From: Kalmanozyma brasiliensis GHG001
Taxonomy: Eukaryota; Basidiomycota; Ustilaginomycetes; Ustilaginales
Direction: 5' to 3'
Length of the DNA: 64,000 nucleotides
NCBI RefSeq assembly: GCF_000497045.1
Contig: NW_015961951.1
Location: forward strand, 480,901 to 544,900
Part shown: piece after piece, positions 20,568 through 30,064 of the stretch
How the letters are laid out: each line of letters begins with the position of its first letter
How positions within the stretch are numbered: position 1 is the first letter of the stretch
Made by a program: the position numbers and the translations under genes
Notes under the pieces: generated by a model
Databases searched by the model: none
What the model was told of the DNA's origin: nothing
What the model saw: only the letters and a program-made list of their open reading frames with translations

Positions 20568-22901
20568 ATGGCTCAGTCCACTGCCACCAACATGGCAAAT
20601 CCTAGCCCAGAAGCCGCGGCACTCTCCGCCAGCAACTACACGGTCGACAAATCCCAGATCCCTCGACCCTACAAGTGTCCGCTCTGCTCGCGTGCCTTCT
20701 ACCGTCTCGAGCACCAGACACGTCACATTCGCACTCACACGGGCGAGAAGCCCCACGTCTGCACACATCCCGGTTGCGAAAAGCGTTTCAGCCGAAGTGA
20801 CGAGCTCACCCGTCACGTTCGCATTCACGCCAACCCAAAGAAGGGTGGTAGTGCGCACCACGACGACAAGAAGACCTCTTCTTCCACACGCAAGTCGAAC
20901 GGCGCATCCTCGTCCCACACTTCCCCTTCTGCCATTGCTTCCGCCTCCTCAAAGCCCGGCCACATCAACAACAGGCAACTCCGATGGCAAGTCGGAGACG
21001 AGGAAGGGGACGACAGCGACTCGGACCGCGAACTCAGGCACGGCACCGGCCGCTCGGCCCGCAACGGCGAAATGTCGACCCTCGCCATGCTTGCTAGCGA
21101 TGAGCTGCACGAGCTCCAACGCGCCGAGCGAGAAGGTCGTCGTTCGGGTCCCCCTTCTCACGGCTATCACTCGTCCCACTACGCACCCGATCCCTACGCC
21201 GACCGATATCACTCTTCGCATGGCCACAGCAGCTACGGTGCCTACCCGTCCGCCCCTCCTCCGGCTGCTGCTGGCGAGACAACGCCGCCCGGATGCTCGC
21301 ACGAGGACTGCCATCGCAAGTACAACGACCGAATCGCTTCCGCCATCCTCGCTCGACCTTCTTCCAACCGTCACGCAGCAGAGTGTGGCTACGCACGTCC
21401 CTCGCACGGCAGCCATCCGCCACCCAGCCTGTACCGCTACTACCAGCACGGTTCGCATCACGGCGCCGGTGGATGGGCTTCCACTTCGTCGAGCGTGCCC
21501 AGCAGTGTCGAGCACTCGCCGCGCTTCTCGCCCGACGACCATTTGCACGGCGACGATTACGTCTCTGAATCCGAGCATGCCACGTCCTTCCACGACGACA
21601 TCAAGCCCCGTCTTCCCATGGCAGCTCCCGGTCCCGCCATCCACTCGTCATCGCACAGCCAAGCTCACTGGACACCAAGCAGCAGTCCTGTGCTCGGTCC
21701 TCTGCGCAACATGAGCTTGCTCGGCGGCAACACGGTGCCCAACAGCCCCTACACCTCTCGTCCTGGCTCGCCCACCCACCGTCATTCGAATCTGCACTCG
21801 CCGCCGCACCACCACCACTACTCGTCGCACGAGGGTCCCGCCCACCAGTCTGGACTCGGCCACCACGGTTCGCACCGACACCGATCGCATCCCTACATGG
21901 AGTCGTCGGCTCGTTCTCGCTCGCATCACCACCTTTCGTCGCTCGGCATGCCTCCCGTGCAGCAATCCGCCATTCCGCCCAGCACCTCGGGCGAGCGAAG
22001 CACTGCTGCCGTCGAACACGACTCGCTGGCCAGCGGCTCTGCGACCACTTCGGCGTCCACGTCGCCTGCGCAGCCCTCGCACGTGCCTCCCAAGCTCTCG
22101 CGAAGCCACAGCTTTGGTTCGCGCAGCAAGGGCATCCCGTCGCTCAACTCGAGCACCAGCCTCTCGGCGTACCACCTGACTCCCGCGCATGGGCCCGGAG
22201 CCGATGCCGAACGCGGCGCTCGTCGCAGCAAGATCGAGGATATCCTGGATGGCGGCGTCGGAAGCCTGAAGCCGCACTCGTCTCGCTCGTCGTACTCCCA
22301 CGGTATGGCGGATCCCTCGTCCAGGACGCTGCCGCCTCCCTTCCCAGCAAGTGGTGCTTCGCACCGGGATGGAAGCCACCACCCTTTGCCCGGACACCAC
22401 CACACGCACGCCTACAACTACCATCCCTACGGCGGTGACCACAAGAAGAACGCACGCAGCAGCTCGCGTTCCGCTCCGGCCAGCAGGTCTGGTTCGCCGC
22501 ACGGCTCGCCCGTGCTGCACCACGCGCTGCCTACCCTGCCTGGTGCCGGCATCTCGTCCCGCTCGCACAGCCGTCAGAGCTCGATCGGCAACGGTTTCGG
22601 CGCCGGCTTGGCCAGCAGCGAGTCGAGCCCCACCAGCACCTACTCGCAGGTGCCTCCTCTGAGCGCCACCAACTCGCCGGCTGGCGTGATCGGCTCGAAC
22701 CCGACGGGCAGGAGCAAGAAGGGTCCGCTCTTCGGCATGACCCCCATCCACTCGGCGCACCGGGACCACGGCACGACGCTGCCGCCTCTCGGCCAGGCGC
22801 TTTCTCGCGAAACGTCGCCGATCAGCATGCACCTGCCCCCGCCCATGAAGAGGATCCACTCGCACACCGAGAGCAGCGCGCCCGAGGTGGACATGTCGTA
22901 G
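20568..22901 (+). CDS. Mig1/CreA-type carbon catabolite repressor (C2H2 zinc finger)
   Basis: The product is 777 residues from the ATG at 20568, which has an ideal context (CACCATGG). The open frame further upstream uses no ATG. Two C2H2 fingers lie near the N-terminus: [19 protein letters not shown] (about residues 35-55) and [20 protein letters not shown] (about 63-83). They are joined by the TGEKP linker. The finger helices RLEHQTRH and RSDELTRH are the pair used by Mig1/CreA to bind GC-rich SYGGRG sites. The remaining 690 residues are disordered and rich in Ser, His and Pro, with SR-type and SRSHS phosphorylation-like patches. In ascomycetes this family represses genes for alternative carbon sources when glucose is present; the same role here is inferred. 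There is no intron. The very long upstream region suggests tight regulation. Confidence 0.85.
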   Translation: MAQSTATNMANPSPEAAALSASNYTVDKSQIPRPYKCPLCSRAFYRLEHQTRHIRTHTGEKPHVCTHPGCEKRFSRSDELTRHVRIHANPKKGGSAHHDDKKTSSSTRKSNGASSSHTSPSAIASASSKPGHINNRQLRWQVGDEEGDDSDSDRELRHGTGRSARNGEMSTLAMLASDELHELQRAEREGRRSGPPSHGYHSSHYAPDPYADRYHSSHGHSSYGAYPSAPPPAAAGETTPPGCSHEDCHRKYNDRIASAILARPSSNRHAAECGYARPSHGSHPPPSLYRYYQHGSHHGAGGWASTSSSVPSSVEHSPRFSPDDHLHGDDYVSESEHATSFHDDIKPRLPMAAPGPAIHSSSHSQAHWTPSSSPVLGPLRNMSLLGGNTVPNSPYTSRPGSPTHRHSNLHSPPHHHHYSSHEGPAHQSGLGHHGSHRHRSHPYMESSARSRSHHHLSSLGMPPVQQSAIPPSTSGERSTAAVEHDSLASGSATTSASTSPAQPSHVPPKLSRSHSFGSRSKGIPSLNSSTSLSAYHLTPAHGPGADAERGARRSKIEDILDGGVGSLKPHSSRSSYSHGMADPSSRTLPPPFPASGASHRDGSHHPLPGHHHTHAYNYHPYGGDHKKNARSSSRSAPASRSGSPHGSPVLHHALPTLPGAGISSRSHSRQSSIGNGFGAGLASSESSPTSTYSQVPPLSATNSPAGVIGSNPTGRSKKGPLFGMTPIHSAHRDHGTTLPPLGQALSRETSPISMHLPPPMKRIHSHTESSAPEVDMS

Positions 22902-23213
22902 GCGTGTCACACTGCATCGCTCACATTGTCGCATCGCACTTGTCCTTTCTTTCTCACCCCACCACACAACTCCAATAGATGTCGTTTCTGCATTGCTTTT
23001 CGGGCTGACGGTTGATTGTGAACACCTTCTCTTGAGCTCAGTTTGGCCGGTTTCTGCAAGGTTCTGTGCGGCCAGGCTGTCAAAGCGTGACACACTGCGC
23101 GCGACCGGGTGGATGCGTTTGAATCGGTTTGTAATGCGTTTTTGTAGGGGGTACACTTTTCTGGACGCCGGGACGCCAGGGGTCACATCGACCAGCTGCG
23201 CTCGATAGAACGG
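22902..23213. other. Convergent 3' flanks of Mig1/CreA and eIF3j
   Basis: Both neighbouring genes end here. Nothing protein-like or repetitive is seen. Confidence 0.5.
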
Positions 23214-24354
23214 TTACATGAAGTCCAAATCGTCATCCAGCGCCTCATCGCCGTACGCCCTGGTATCGATGACATTCTTAGCACTGCTGGTTCCGACCGC
23301 CTTGGGCTTGGCAGCGGCGACCTTGACCTTCTGCCCACCCAACTTCTTGGCCTCCTTCTCCGCCTTGACTTTTTCCTCCGCATAGGTCTTCAGCATGGTG
23401 CTGTTCTTACGAATGTCGACATCGCGCAAGGTGGAGGCGATGAGGCGGTAGATGTGCGGAACGAAGTGCTTGTCGAACCCCGGCTTGGTGGATTGCGATT
23501 TGAGGAGCTCGGTGAAGAGCGAGGTGGAGAAGGATTCCCAGTCTTCCTTTGAGGATGGGTTGGCGGTGCGGAGGGCCGAGAGGGCGTCTGTGCGAGCGAT
23601 ACGATCCGAAGAGAGAGTGCGTTGAGATGACAGTTGGAACGGGATCAACCAGAGGGAGAGAGAGTGGTCAGTGATTGTGTGAGAGGGTTTTAAGGGGGGT
23701 TACGGAAGGGCAACGTACCATCGCCGATCTTGGCCGTGCCGAGCAAGTTGGCAGCGTTCTCGACATCCGACTTGAGCTGCGCCTCTCGTTCCATTCGACG
23801 CTTGGCGATCGGATCCGCGTCCCATTCTTCGCCCGACTCGTCCGACTCCTACGCATCACGCAAGCACAATCAAGAGAAAGGGTCAGTATACAAGAGACCG
23901 GCAAATGGTGGTGTGTGTGGATGATACGTACGTCTAGCCCCTGCTCGCGACGCACGCGCTCCTCCTCCTCCTTCTCGGCAATCTTTTGCTTGACGCTCTT
24001 CTTCTTGCGCGGTGGCAGCACAGCGGCGGTTTTGGGTGCTTCGGGTTCCGAGTCGTCCTCCTCCCAATCGTCCTGTCATCGTCGAGTCGCGGCGCAATCG
24101 AAGCAAAGAGTCAGTATCAGAGCCAAGCATGGCCAGGATCTGGCAGAAGTAAGGCTGGAGAAGGAGCGCACCTTGACCTCATCCTCGACGTCCTCGTCAT
24201 CAAACTTCTTGCGTCCGGCCGCAGACAGCTTGGGCGGCGGAGCGACCTGCTGTGGCTCGTCGTCGTTTTCTGTTCGCAGTCCCAGGTCGAAATGAGTCAG
24301 CGCATGGTGGGAATCGCACAGTGGTGTTGGAAGCTACTCACCCCAGTCGCTCAT
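23214..24354 (-). CDS. HCR1: Translation initiation factor eIF3 subunit J (Hcr1), five exons
   Basis: Exons in transcript order are 24354-24342, 24269-24172, 24072-23932, 23848-23720 and 23587-23214. All four introns have GT donors (GTGAGT, GTGCGC, GTACGT, GTACGT) and AG acceptors, and the phases join cleanly. The product of about 250 residues begins MSDWENDDEPQQV. It has the acidic eIF3j N-terminus with the DDWEEDD repeat, a KQKIAEKEEEERVRREQG helix, the globular core (EDWESFSTSLFTELLKSQ; FVPHIYRLIASTLRDVDIRK) and ends DEALDDDLDFM, typical of eIF3j. The protein binds the 40S decoding centre and acts in initiation and recycling. The first exon is only 13 bases. Four introns is many for this region. 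Confidence 0.92.
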
Positions 24355-24680
24355 CTTGTGTATCTTTGTTGGGTGTTGGTGTGATGGTGGAATGATGCGA
24401 GAAGATCTGCGCAGAATCGTGGGTCTGCAGCTGAGCGGAAAAAATAAAAATTTGGTGCAGGACCGCGCTCTCACACGCGAGAAGAAAGGGAAAGTGGGCT
24501 GGAAATCGCGTGCATCTCAGGTGAAAATCGGCGATTCGAACCAGGCTCAATGGGTCATGCTTCCTAACCAGATGTGGTGGTGTAGAAGTCTATTGAATGG
24601 TGTACAAATGCAGTGATGATGACGATGACGATGCGATCCGCGGTGCTCCCATGTGAGCGAACTCCTCTAGTGTAATGCTT
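24355..24680. other. Short intergenic upstream of eIF3j
   Basis: This holds the eIF3j promoter and the 3' flank of the histidine kinase gene. A GATGATGACGATGACGATG run lies at about 24615-24633. No ORF of note. Confidence 0.4.
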
Positions 24681-26858
24681 CTACTCTTCCTGCAGCGCTT
24701 CATACTGGCTCCTCCACTCGGCCAGATCCGCCTTCAGCTTGCGCATCTGCAGCGGCTTGGTGAACCAATCGTCCATGCCGCACTCCATTCCCTTTTGCTG
24801 GTGGAAATGATCGCTTAGCGCTGTGACAGCGACGATCTTGAATCCCCTGCGTGCGCGCTCCTCCTCGGTGAGGGTTTCGGCCACATGCTGGCGCATCAGC
24901 TGGCACGCCTCGAAACCCATCATGCGCGGCATGTTGATGTCGAGCAGCGTCACCGCCGGCAGGTGCTTCTGGAACTGGGCGACCGCTTCGACGCCATCAA
25001 CCGCCTCGTGAAACTCGATCTTGGCCTGACGAAGCATGGTGGTGAGGATGCGCATGTTGAGCGGGTTGTCCTCGCAGCAGAGGACGCTGAAGTGGGCTTT
25101 TGGTGGCGTCGTGGTTGTTGGTGAAGGCGAGTCTGCGTCGGCCGAACCTGCTTCTGACGGCGCGACTGGAGCTGTGGAGTTGGGCGGTGTGATGCGCGGT
25201 TTGGGATGGGGCGCGCGGAGCACCTCGTCTAGTGCGTCTGGAGGCACGATGAGGTCCGCTAGCTTGTGGGGACCTGGAATGGCGGTCGATCCTTCGTCGC
25301 TGTTCCTCTTCTCCTGCTCGCTCACGACCGACATGCGGCGTGGTTGGAGGTCGCTGTACTCCTCATCGCCTGTTTCTGCGCGTTTGGCAAGGGGTGTTCC
25401 AGCGCCCTCGCGCAAGACCTGCCCCGGTTGATCCGGATCGACAGGTGCCGTGTAACCCAGATGCCCGTGTTCCTTTCGGATCGTCTCGCCAGCTGTTCGT
25501 GTCTCTTCCTCCCCATTCTGCTCCGCTAGGCGCAGCAGATTGGCGAAGCATCGCGGCCCGAAGGGTTTGCGTGTCACGAAGGTGGGCCGACGACTGCCGT
25601 TCTTGAAGGCAGCATACTCGATCCCGGCATCCTCGTGCGCTTGGAGCACGCCGATCTTGACGGCTGGCTTGGTCTGCGCAAGGATCGCATCGATGCCACC
25701 CTCGACTTCGAGACACACCTCCTCGGGGAGGAGCAGAAAGTCGGCATCCTGGATGTGCGACGTGCAATAGAGGTTGCCGAACGTCGCGAGCTGGGCGGAA
25801 ATGACTTGAGCGAGACGTTGCAGACCGGGACCTTCGAAGCCGTAGAGGTAGATGAGCTGATCGCTCTGCGAGGCCGGGGCAGGGTTGACGATGCGTTCCG
25901 GGAGGCTCTGAACGGGAAGTTTGACGGTGACGATGGTACCGCGACCCTTATCGCTCGAAACGTGCATAGCTCCGCCCATGCGCCGCACGATGGACGAGCA
26001 CAGATTGACCGACAGCCCCGCCCCAGCTTTGAAGTTGTCCGCTTTCACAAATGGCTCGAACAAGCGGTGCGAGAGGAAGTGCTCCGTCATGCCCTCGCCG
26101 GAATCCTCGACGACGAGATCGATATAGTGCTGATCCGAGCTTGTCTGGTCTCCAGCGGCGCGGAAGGAGAATTCCTGCTCGTTCCATGGGGATGCCGCTA
26201 TGGATGGCGAGAGAGATACCTCTACGTAGCCTTCGGTAGTAAATCGGAGGGCGTTGGAGATGAGTTTGTGTGCGAGCTTCTTGACGAGCTGCGTCGAGAC
26301 GACGGTCTTCCACCCTCGTAAGCTAGTGTCGGTCTGCAAGATGAGCTCTGGTGGTGGTGGTAGCCTGGCGTCGTCTCCGTCCTCTGCGCGGATCTGGCGC
26401 ACTTGCTCGTTCCATGCTTCGGCAGCGACCGTGTCGAGCAGATCGCCTAGATCGACGGGCTCCTCGGGCTGCACCTCGTGTTCCTCTTCCGCCTCTCGCG
26501 CATGGATTGTCTCGGCGGCAAAGTCACGGAAATCATCGAGGACATGCTGCAGCCTTTCGCTCAGCCCGGCGAGGCTCTCGGCTTTGATGAGGAGCGATCT
26601 GCGTGCATCTCTATCTTGTATTGGTGCTGCGCGCAGCTCTGTGCGCAGATCCTCGACGAGACCGAGAAGACCATGGACGGGCGTGCGCAGCTCGTGCTGG
26701 ACCTGCTGTATGAGCTGGATGTGCGCCTGGTCGACGGCGGCACTCATTGTATGGGGAGAGACCTGCTCGCCGAACTCGCCGTGTGAATGCTGAATCGCAG
26801 CTTGGTCGGGATCGTCGAGACGCTGCGAGAATGGTATGCGCGGTGATGGGCCGGCCAT
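24681..26858 (-). CDS. Soluble hybrid sensor histidine kinase (HisKA-HATPase-REC)
   Basis: The product is 725 residues from the first in-frame ATG at 26858. The H box VQHELRTPVHGLLGLVED has its phospho-acceptor His near residue 55. The ATPase N box (KLAHKLISNALRFT), G boxes (VEDSGEGM; KAGAGLSVNLCSSIV) and GRGTIVTVKLP follow. A divergent middle region, a disordered Ser/Pro linker and a C-terminal receiver come next. The receiver has CCEDN, the phospho-acceptor Asp in LLDINMPRMMG (near residue 640), VTAL and the TKP lysine, so all key residues are present. It should pass phosphate to a histidine phosphotransfer protein. There is no transmembrane segment and no sensor domain in this frame. A CTAAC branch-like element, a pyrimidine tract and a TAG acceptor directly upstream (about 26965-26930) suggest a missed 5' exon, so the true start may be further upstream. 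Confidence 0.85.
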   Translation of the reverse strand: MAGPSPRIPFSQRLDDPDQAAIQHSHGEFGEQVSPHTMSAAVDQAHIQLIQQVQHELRTPVHGLLGLVEDLRTELRAAPIQDRDARRSLLIKAESLAGLSERLQHVLDDFRDFAAETIHAREAEEEHEVQPEEPVDLGDLLDTVAAEAWNEQVRQIRAEDGDDARLPPPPELILQTDTSLRGWKTVVSTQLVKKLAHKLISNALRFTTEGYVEVSLSPSIAASPWNEQEFSFRAAGDQTSSDQHYIDLVVEDSGEGMTEHFLSHRLFEPFVKADNFKAGAGLSVNLCSSIVRRMGGAMHVSSDKGRGTIVTVKLPVQSLPERIVNPAPASQSDQLIYLYGFEGPGLQRLAQVISAQLATFGNLYCTSHIQDADFLLLPEEVCLEVEGGIDAILAQTKPAVKIGVLQAHEDAGIEYAAFKNGSRRPTFVTRKPFGPRCFANLLRLAEQNGEEETRTAGETIRKEHGHLGYTAPVDPDQPGQVLREGAGTPLAKRAETGDEEYSDLQPRRMSVVSEQEKRNSDEGSTAIPGPHKLADLIVPPDALDEVLRAPHPKPRITPPNSTAPVAPSEAGSADADSPSPTTTTPPKAHFSVLCCEDNPLNMRILTTMLRQAKIEFHEAVDGVEAVAQFQKHLPAVTLLDINMPRMMGFEACQLMRQHVAETLTEEERARRGFKIVAVTALSDHFHQQKGMECGMDDWFTKPLQMRKLKADLAEWRSQYEALQEE

Positions 26859-27419
26859 GCTTGGTGGGGTGTAGTCGCAGGGGATATGGCTCAGAGGTGT
26901 CCAGATGCGACCGAGAGCATCGTGAGCAGCTAGCAAGGAGGGACGAGCAAGAACAAGAAGATGAGGTTAGGGTGTTCAGGAACAACGCTGTTGGACCCAA
27001 ACAATGGAGGCTCGTTGGCCATGTGCCTAGAATTGGGCGACGCCGTGCTTCTGCATGAACGCTTTCCTGCCTCGTCTCGGTTCGATTTTGATGGTTTGAC
27101 GATGCTCAGCTGCGTGGGAACAAGACGCCGCGGCGGTTGACGATCCGTTTCAAGCCACACACACAGACAGGCACACAGTCTAGAACTTTGCTGCTTCCCC
27201 AAGCCTGGAAAGGATCTCACATCTCGATCAAAAATCGACAGTTTGTTACATCGTCACTTCCGCTGCGCTTTCGAAAAAGCGGCCCGACTCAGCTCAGCTT
27301 CGGCGTCTCTGCGTGTGGAGGATTGACGGCCAAAGAGGGTCCGTTCCTTGACCGCCTCGCACAAAGCAGCTTCATGCATCTTCCTACCAACTCGCTCGCC
27401 ATCAGCACTTGGAATCATC
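26859..27419. promoter_or_regulatory. Divergent promoter region, histidine kinase / F-box gene
   Basis: About 560 bases separate the two divergent starts. A probable intron end for the kinase gene (acceptor TAG at 26932-26930) lies within it, so part of this stretch is likely transcribed on the minus strand. No binding site could be assigned. Confidence 0.4.
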
Positions 27420-29927
27420 ATGGAGCAGGAGAACACAGCACCTTCGATACACAGTCGGGAACTGGATCAGCTGGTTGCTGGGGACGACCAGCTTCAGCTC
27501 GACTCGGATCCCGCAACGCCGCTAGCTGGCCCAAGCGGAACTCAAACTCCCATGGAAAGTAGCGACGATGCGGCTGCAACTCGAGCTGCGACTCCACAGC
27601 GTTCCACGCCCGTAAGCGACGAGCTCGAGCGCTTTCGATCTGAATGGAAGAAGGAAGTGCTATCAAGGGGTCACCCGACGTATGCTCAGCCGTCAACTTC
27701 CACCAGTAAGACGGCAAAGGCCCAGAACATCATATCGAGTGCACAGCAGGCATCGTCGCCATCGCAAGCTCCTACCGCAAACCAGCGTGAAGGAGCGTCT
27801 TCGACTGCAGAGCTCATCGAGTCACGCAAAAGCTTTGAAGCGCAAAGCGATGACGCTAGAAGCAACGACGAGCTAAATGAGGACAGTCTACTGCATCAGG
27901 ATGACACCTCGCTGCCCTTCCCCGAAGCAGCCATCTATGCGCCGGCCGCACTCAAGTACTCCAAAGGCGCCCACAAGATGCCGAAACCTGCCGTGCAGCT
28001 CCCAGAGAACGATCTTCCGGTCCCTGTCGTTCCTTCCGAGTACCACCCTTTACCTTCATCCTCCTCGACATCACATTCAACGAGCTCGGTAGCCAATGGC
28101 GTCTCGCACGCTCTGCGCGATCGCCTTCGTGCATCGGCAAGTGCATCGAGCTCTCCTCCCTGTACCTCCTCAAATATCGCTGCCAGATCTACTCAATCAG
28201 AACGACATCACCTTCCCGAAGCGGAAGCATCTGGCTCGACCTCCAATCCTGCACCGCCTCGCGCACCCCGCATCATGGCCACTCCCAACGCTCCCGCTCT
28301 TGCAAGCGAAGCCACGCAAACCGGCATGCGTAGCTCAGTCGAGGCGTACGCGCATGCAGTCGAGATGGAGCGAAGCGGTCAGCTGGATCCAGCGCTCGCC
28401 TCCTATCGTCGCGCTTTCAAGCTCAACAGCAACGCCGACCGGCTCTACCATCGAGCCCATCTGCTGCTCACTGACCCAGCACTGGCCAACACTTCGTCTC
28501 AGCAGAACGACGCTCTCCTATCAAGCCCCGCTATCGCAGACAAAGTACGCAAGGCACTCGACTTTGACGACCACCGCTACGTGGCGATCAAGGAGAGGCA
28601 GGCGAAAGAAGCCGAAGCTCGAGCGAGAGGCGAGCCAATAGATGCATCAACCTCGAAAACGGCAGCAGCAGCCGTCGAGGAGCAGGCAGCAGACAAGGCG
28701 TCACGGCTACCCGAATCCAGGCCGGATGAGCTGGCAAGACTCTTGGACAACCTGTCGATAGAGGGTGGCGGCGAGAGGGACTTTGGAATGGTCGCATTCG
28801 AACCGGAGGACGAAGAGAAGCCGATGCGCATCGCAAGATTACCTGACGAGATCCTGCTGCATATCTTGCGAATGCTCATCGCACCACGAGGACGGAGAGG
28901 GGCAAAGGTGGTCAAGCCGAAGCCGACGCCGGAAGAGCAAGCCGCGCTGGATGCTGCTACAGCTGCCTTGACGGGCCGTGGGCAGGTCAAGACCAACTCG
29001 GCCAAAGTGGATGCTCAGAAGTCGACCAGACCCAGCAACACCGCTGCTCCCGCTGCTGCCACAAATGGGAGCAAGGCGGATGCCAGCGCTGTCAACGCCG
29101 TCAACGGCAAGGAGGCACCTGCCACGACAGCCGACGCTTCAGCGACCGGAGACAAAGCAGACAAGGACAAGCCCGCAGACAGCAGTGTCGTCGTAGCGAG
29201 CCGCAGACAGCCCCTCGGCATCGGCGTAGTCCTCGGTGGCACCGACTGGCAATCACTTGAAACGCTCGGACGCACCTGTTGGAAGTTCCGCCTTCTCACC
29301 AAGTCGCCCTCTCTCTGGCGCGAGATCGTACGCGAGACCTACTACCCGCCCATCCTCGACCCCACGCTCAGCCTCACCGACCTGTACGAGCGCCACCACT
29401 CCGATTGGCGCACCGCCTTTATCAACCAACCTCGCGTTCGGCTCAACGGGTGCTACATCGCTGCGTGCCACTACGCGCGCCCGGGCTTGAGCGAGGACGC
29501 GTGGGTGCGCGTCATCCACGTCGTCGAGTTTTATCGGTCCATCCGCTTCCTCCCCGATGGCACAGCGCTGTCGCTGCTCACGACAGATCCGCCCTCGGAG
29601 ACCGTGCGTCGGCTCGAGCCCGGGTTGAAAGCCAAAGGCTTCTCGAAGGGCCGATGGGAGCTGTTCGAGCAGGGGTTGGACGACGATGACGAGGAAGGCA
29701 GGCCGAGAGGACCCAAGGTGGTGGTGGAGGATCTCAGGGACAAGAGCATGCACAAGTACGCTTTCCGCATGGTCTTTGGGCTGAGGAGCACCACGAGAGG
29801 CAGATGGAACAAGCTGGATCTGCTCGAGTACTTCAGTGTCAACCTGACCAACGGCGAGGTGCTTCCGCTGCCGCAGAAGCATTCGCGGCCGTTTCACTTT
29901 TCCCGCGTCATTGCATATGGCGTGTAG
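27420..29927 (+). CDS. F-box protein of the FBXO9/Hrt3/Pof7 type, F-box split by insertion
   Basis: The product is 835 residues from the ATG at 27420; the frame upstream starts only with TTG. The N-terminal third is disordered. A TPR/MIT-like helix pair follows (SSVEAYAHAVEMERSGQLDP; ALASYRRAFKLNSNADRLYH, about residues 304-345). The F-box starts at ARLPDEILLHILRMLI (about 472) and resumes at WQSLETLGRTCWKFRLLTKS then PSLWREIV (about 610-635), after roughly 105 Ala/Lys/Ser-rich residues. The C-terminal beta-rich domain (DWRTAFINQPRVRLNGCYIA; FYRSIRFLPDGTALSLLTTD; RPFHFSRVIAYGV) is the FBXO9/Hrt3 substrate-side domain. Such proteins are SCF ubiquitin ligase receptors. There is no intron. The gene is convergent with DML1; stops are about 140 bases apart. 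Confidence 0.85.
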   Translation: MEQENTAPSIHSRELDQLVAGDDQLQLDSDPATPLAGPSGTQTPMESSDDAAATRAATPQRSTPVSDELERFRSEWKKEVLSRGHPTYAQPSTSTSKTAKAQNIISSAQQASSPSQAPTANQREGASSTAELIESRKSFEAQSDDARSNDELNEDSLLHQDDTSLPFPEAAIYAPAALKYSKGAHKMPKPAVQLPENDLPVPVVPSEYHPLPSSSSTSHSTSSVANGVSHALRDRLRASASASSSPPCTSSNIAARSTQSERHHLPEAEASGSTSNPAPPRAPRIMATPNAPALASEATQTGMRSSVEAYAHAVEMERSGQLDPALASYRRAFKLNSNADRLYHRAHLLLTDPALANTSSQQNDALLSSPAIADKVRKALDFDDHRYVAIKERQAKEAEARARGEPIDASTSKTAAAAVEEQAADKASRLPESRPDELARLLDNLSIEGGGERDFGMVAFEPEDEEKPMRIARLPDEILLHILRMLIAPRGRRGAKVVKPKPTPEEQAALDAATAALTGRGQVKTNSAKVDAQKSTRPSNTAAPAAATNGSKADASAVNAVNGKEAPATTADASATGDKADKDKPADSSVVVASRRQPLGIGVVLGGTDWQSLETLGRTCWKFRLLTKSPSLWREIVRETYYPPILDPTLSLTDLYERHHSDWRTAFINQPRVRLNGCYIAACHYARPGLSEDAWVRVIHVVEFYRSIRFLPDGTALSLLTTDPPSETVRRLEPGLKAKGFSKGRWELFEQGLDDDDEEGRPRGPKVVVEDLRDKSMHKYAFRMVFGLRSTTRGRWNKLDLLEYFSVNLTNGEVLPLPQKHSRPFHFSRVIAYGV

Positions 29928-30064
29928 ACCAAACGCGGACTCGTGCCGCACATGGCTTTCATCGGAATGGAATCACAGGCGACTCATGTCGACAGAAAGA
30001 GTCGAGTAGACTGTGAGCAAGATGCGTGCTGGCATGTGCGATGGTCGTCGATTGAGTGAGTGAG

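Noticed and set aside
21648..23186. Minus-strand ORF of 512 codons opposite the Mig1/CreA gene
   Set aside because: Arg/Val/Gly-rich translation without any motif; a complement effect of the Ser/His-rich coding strand.
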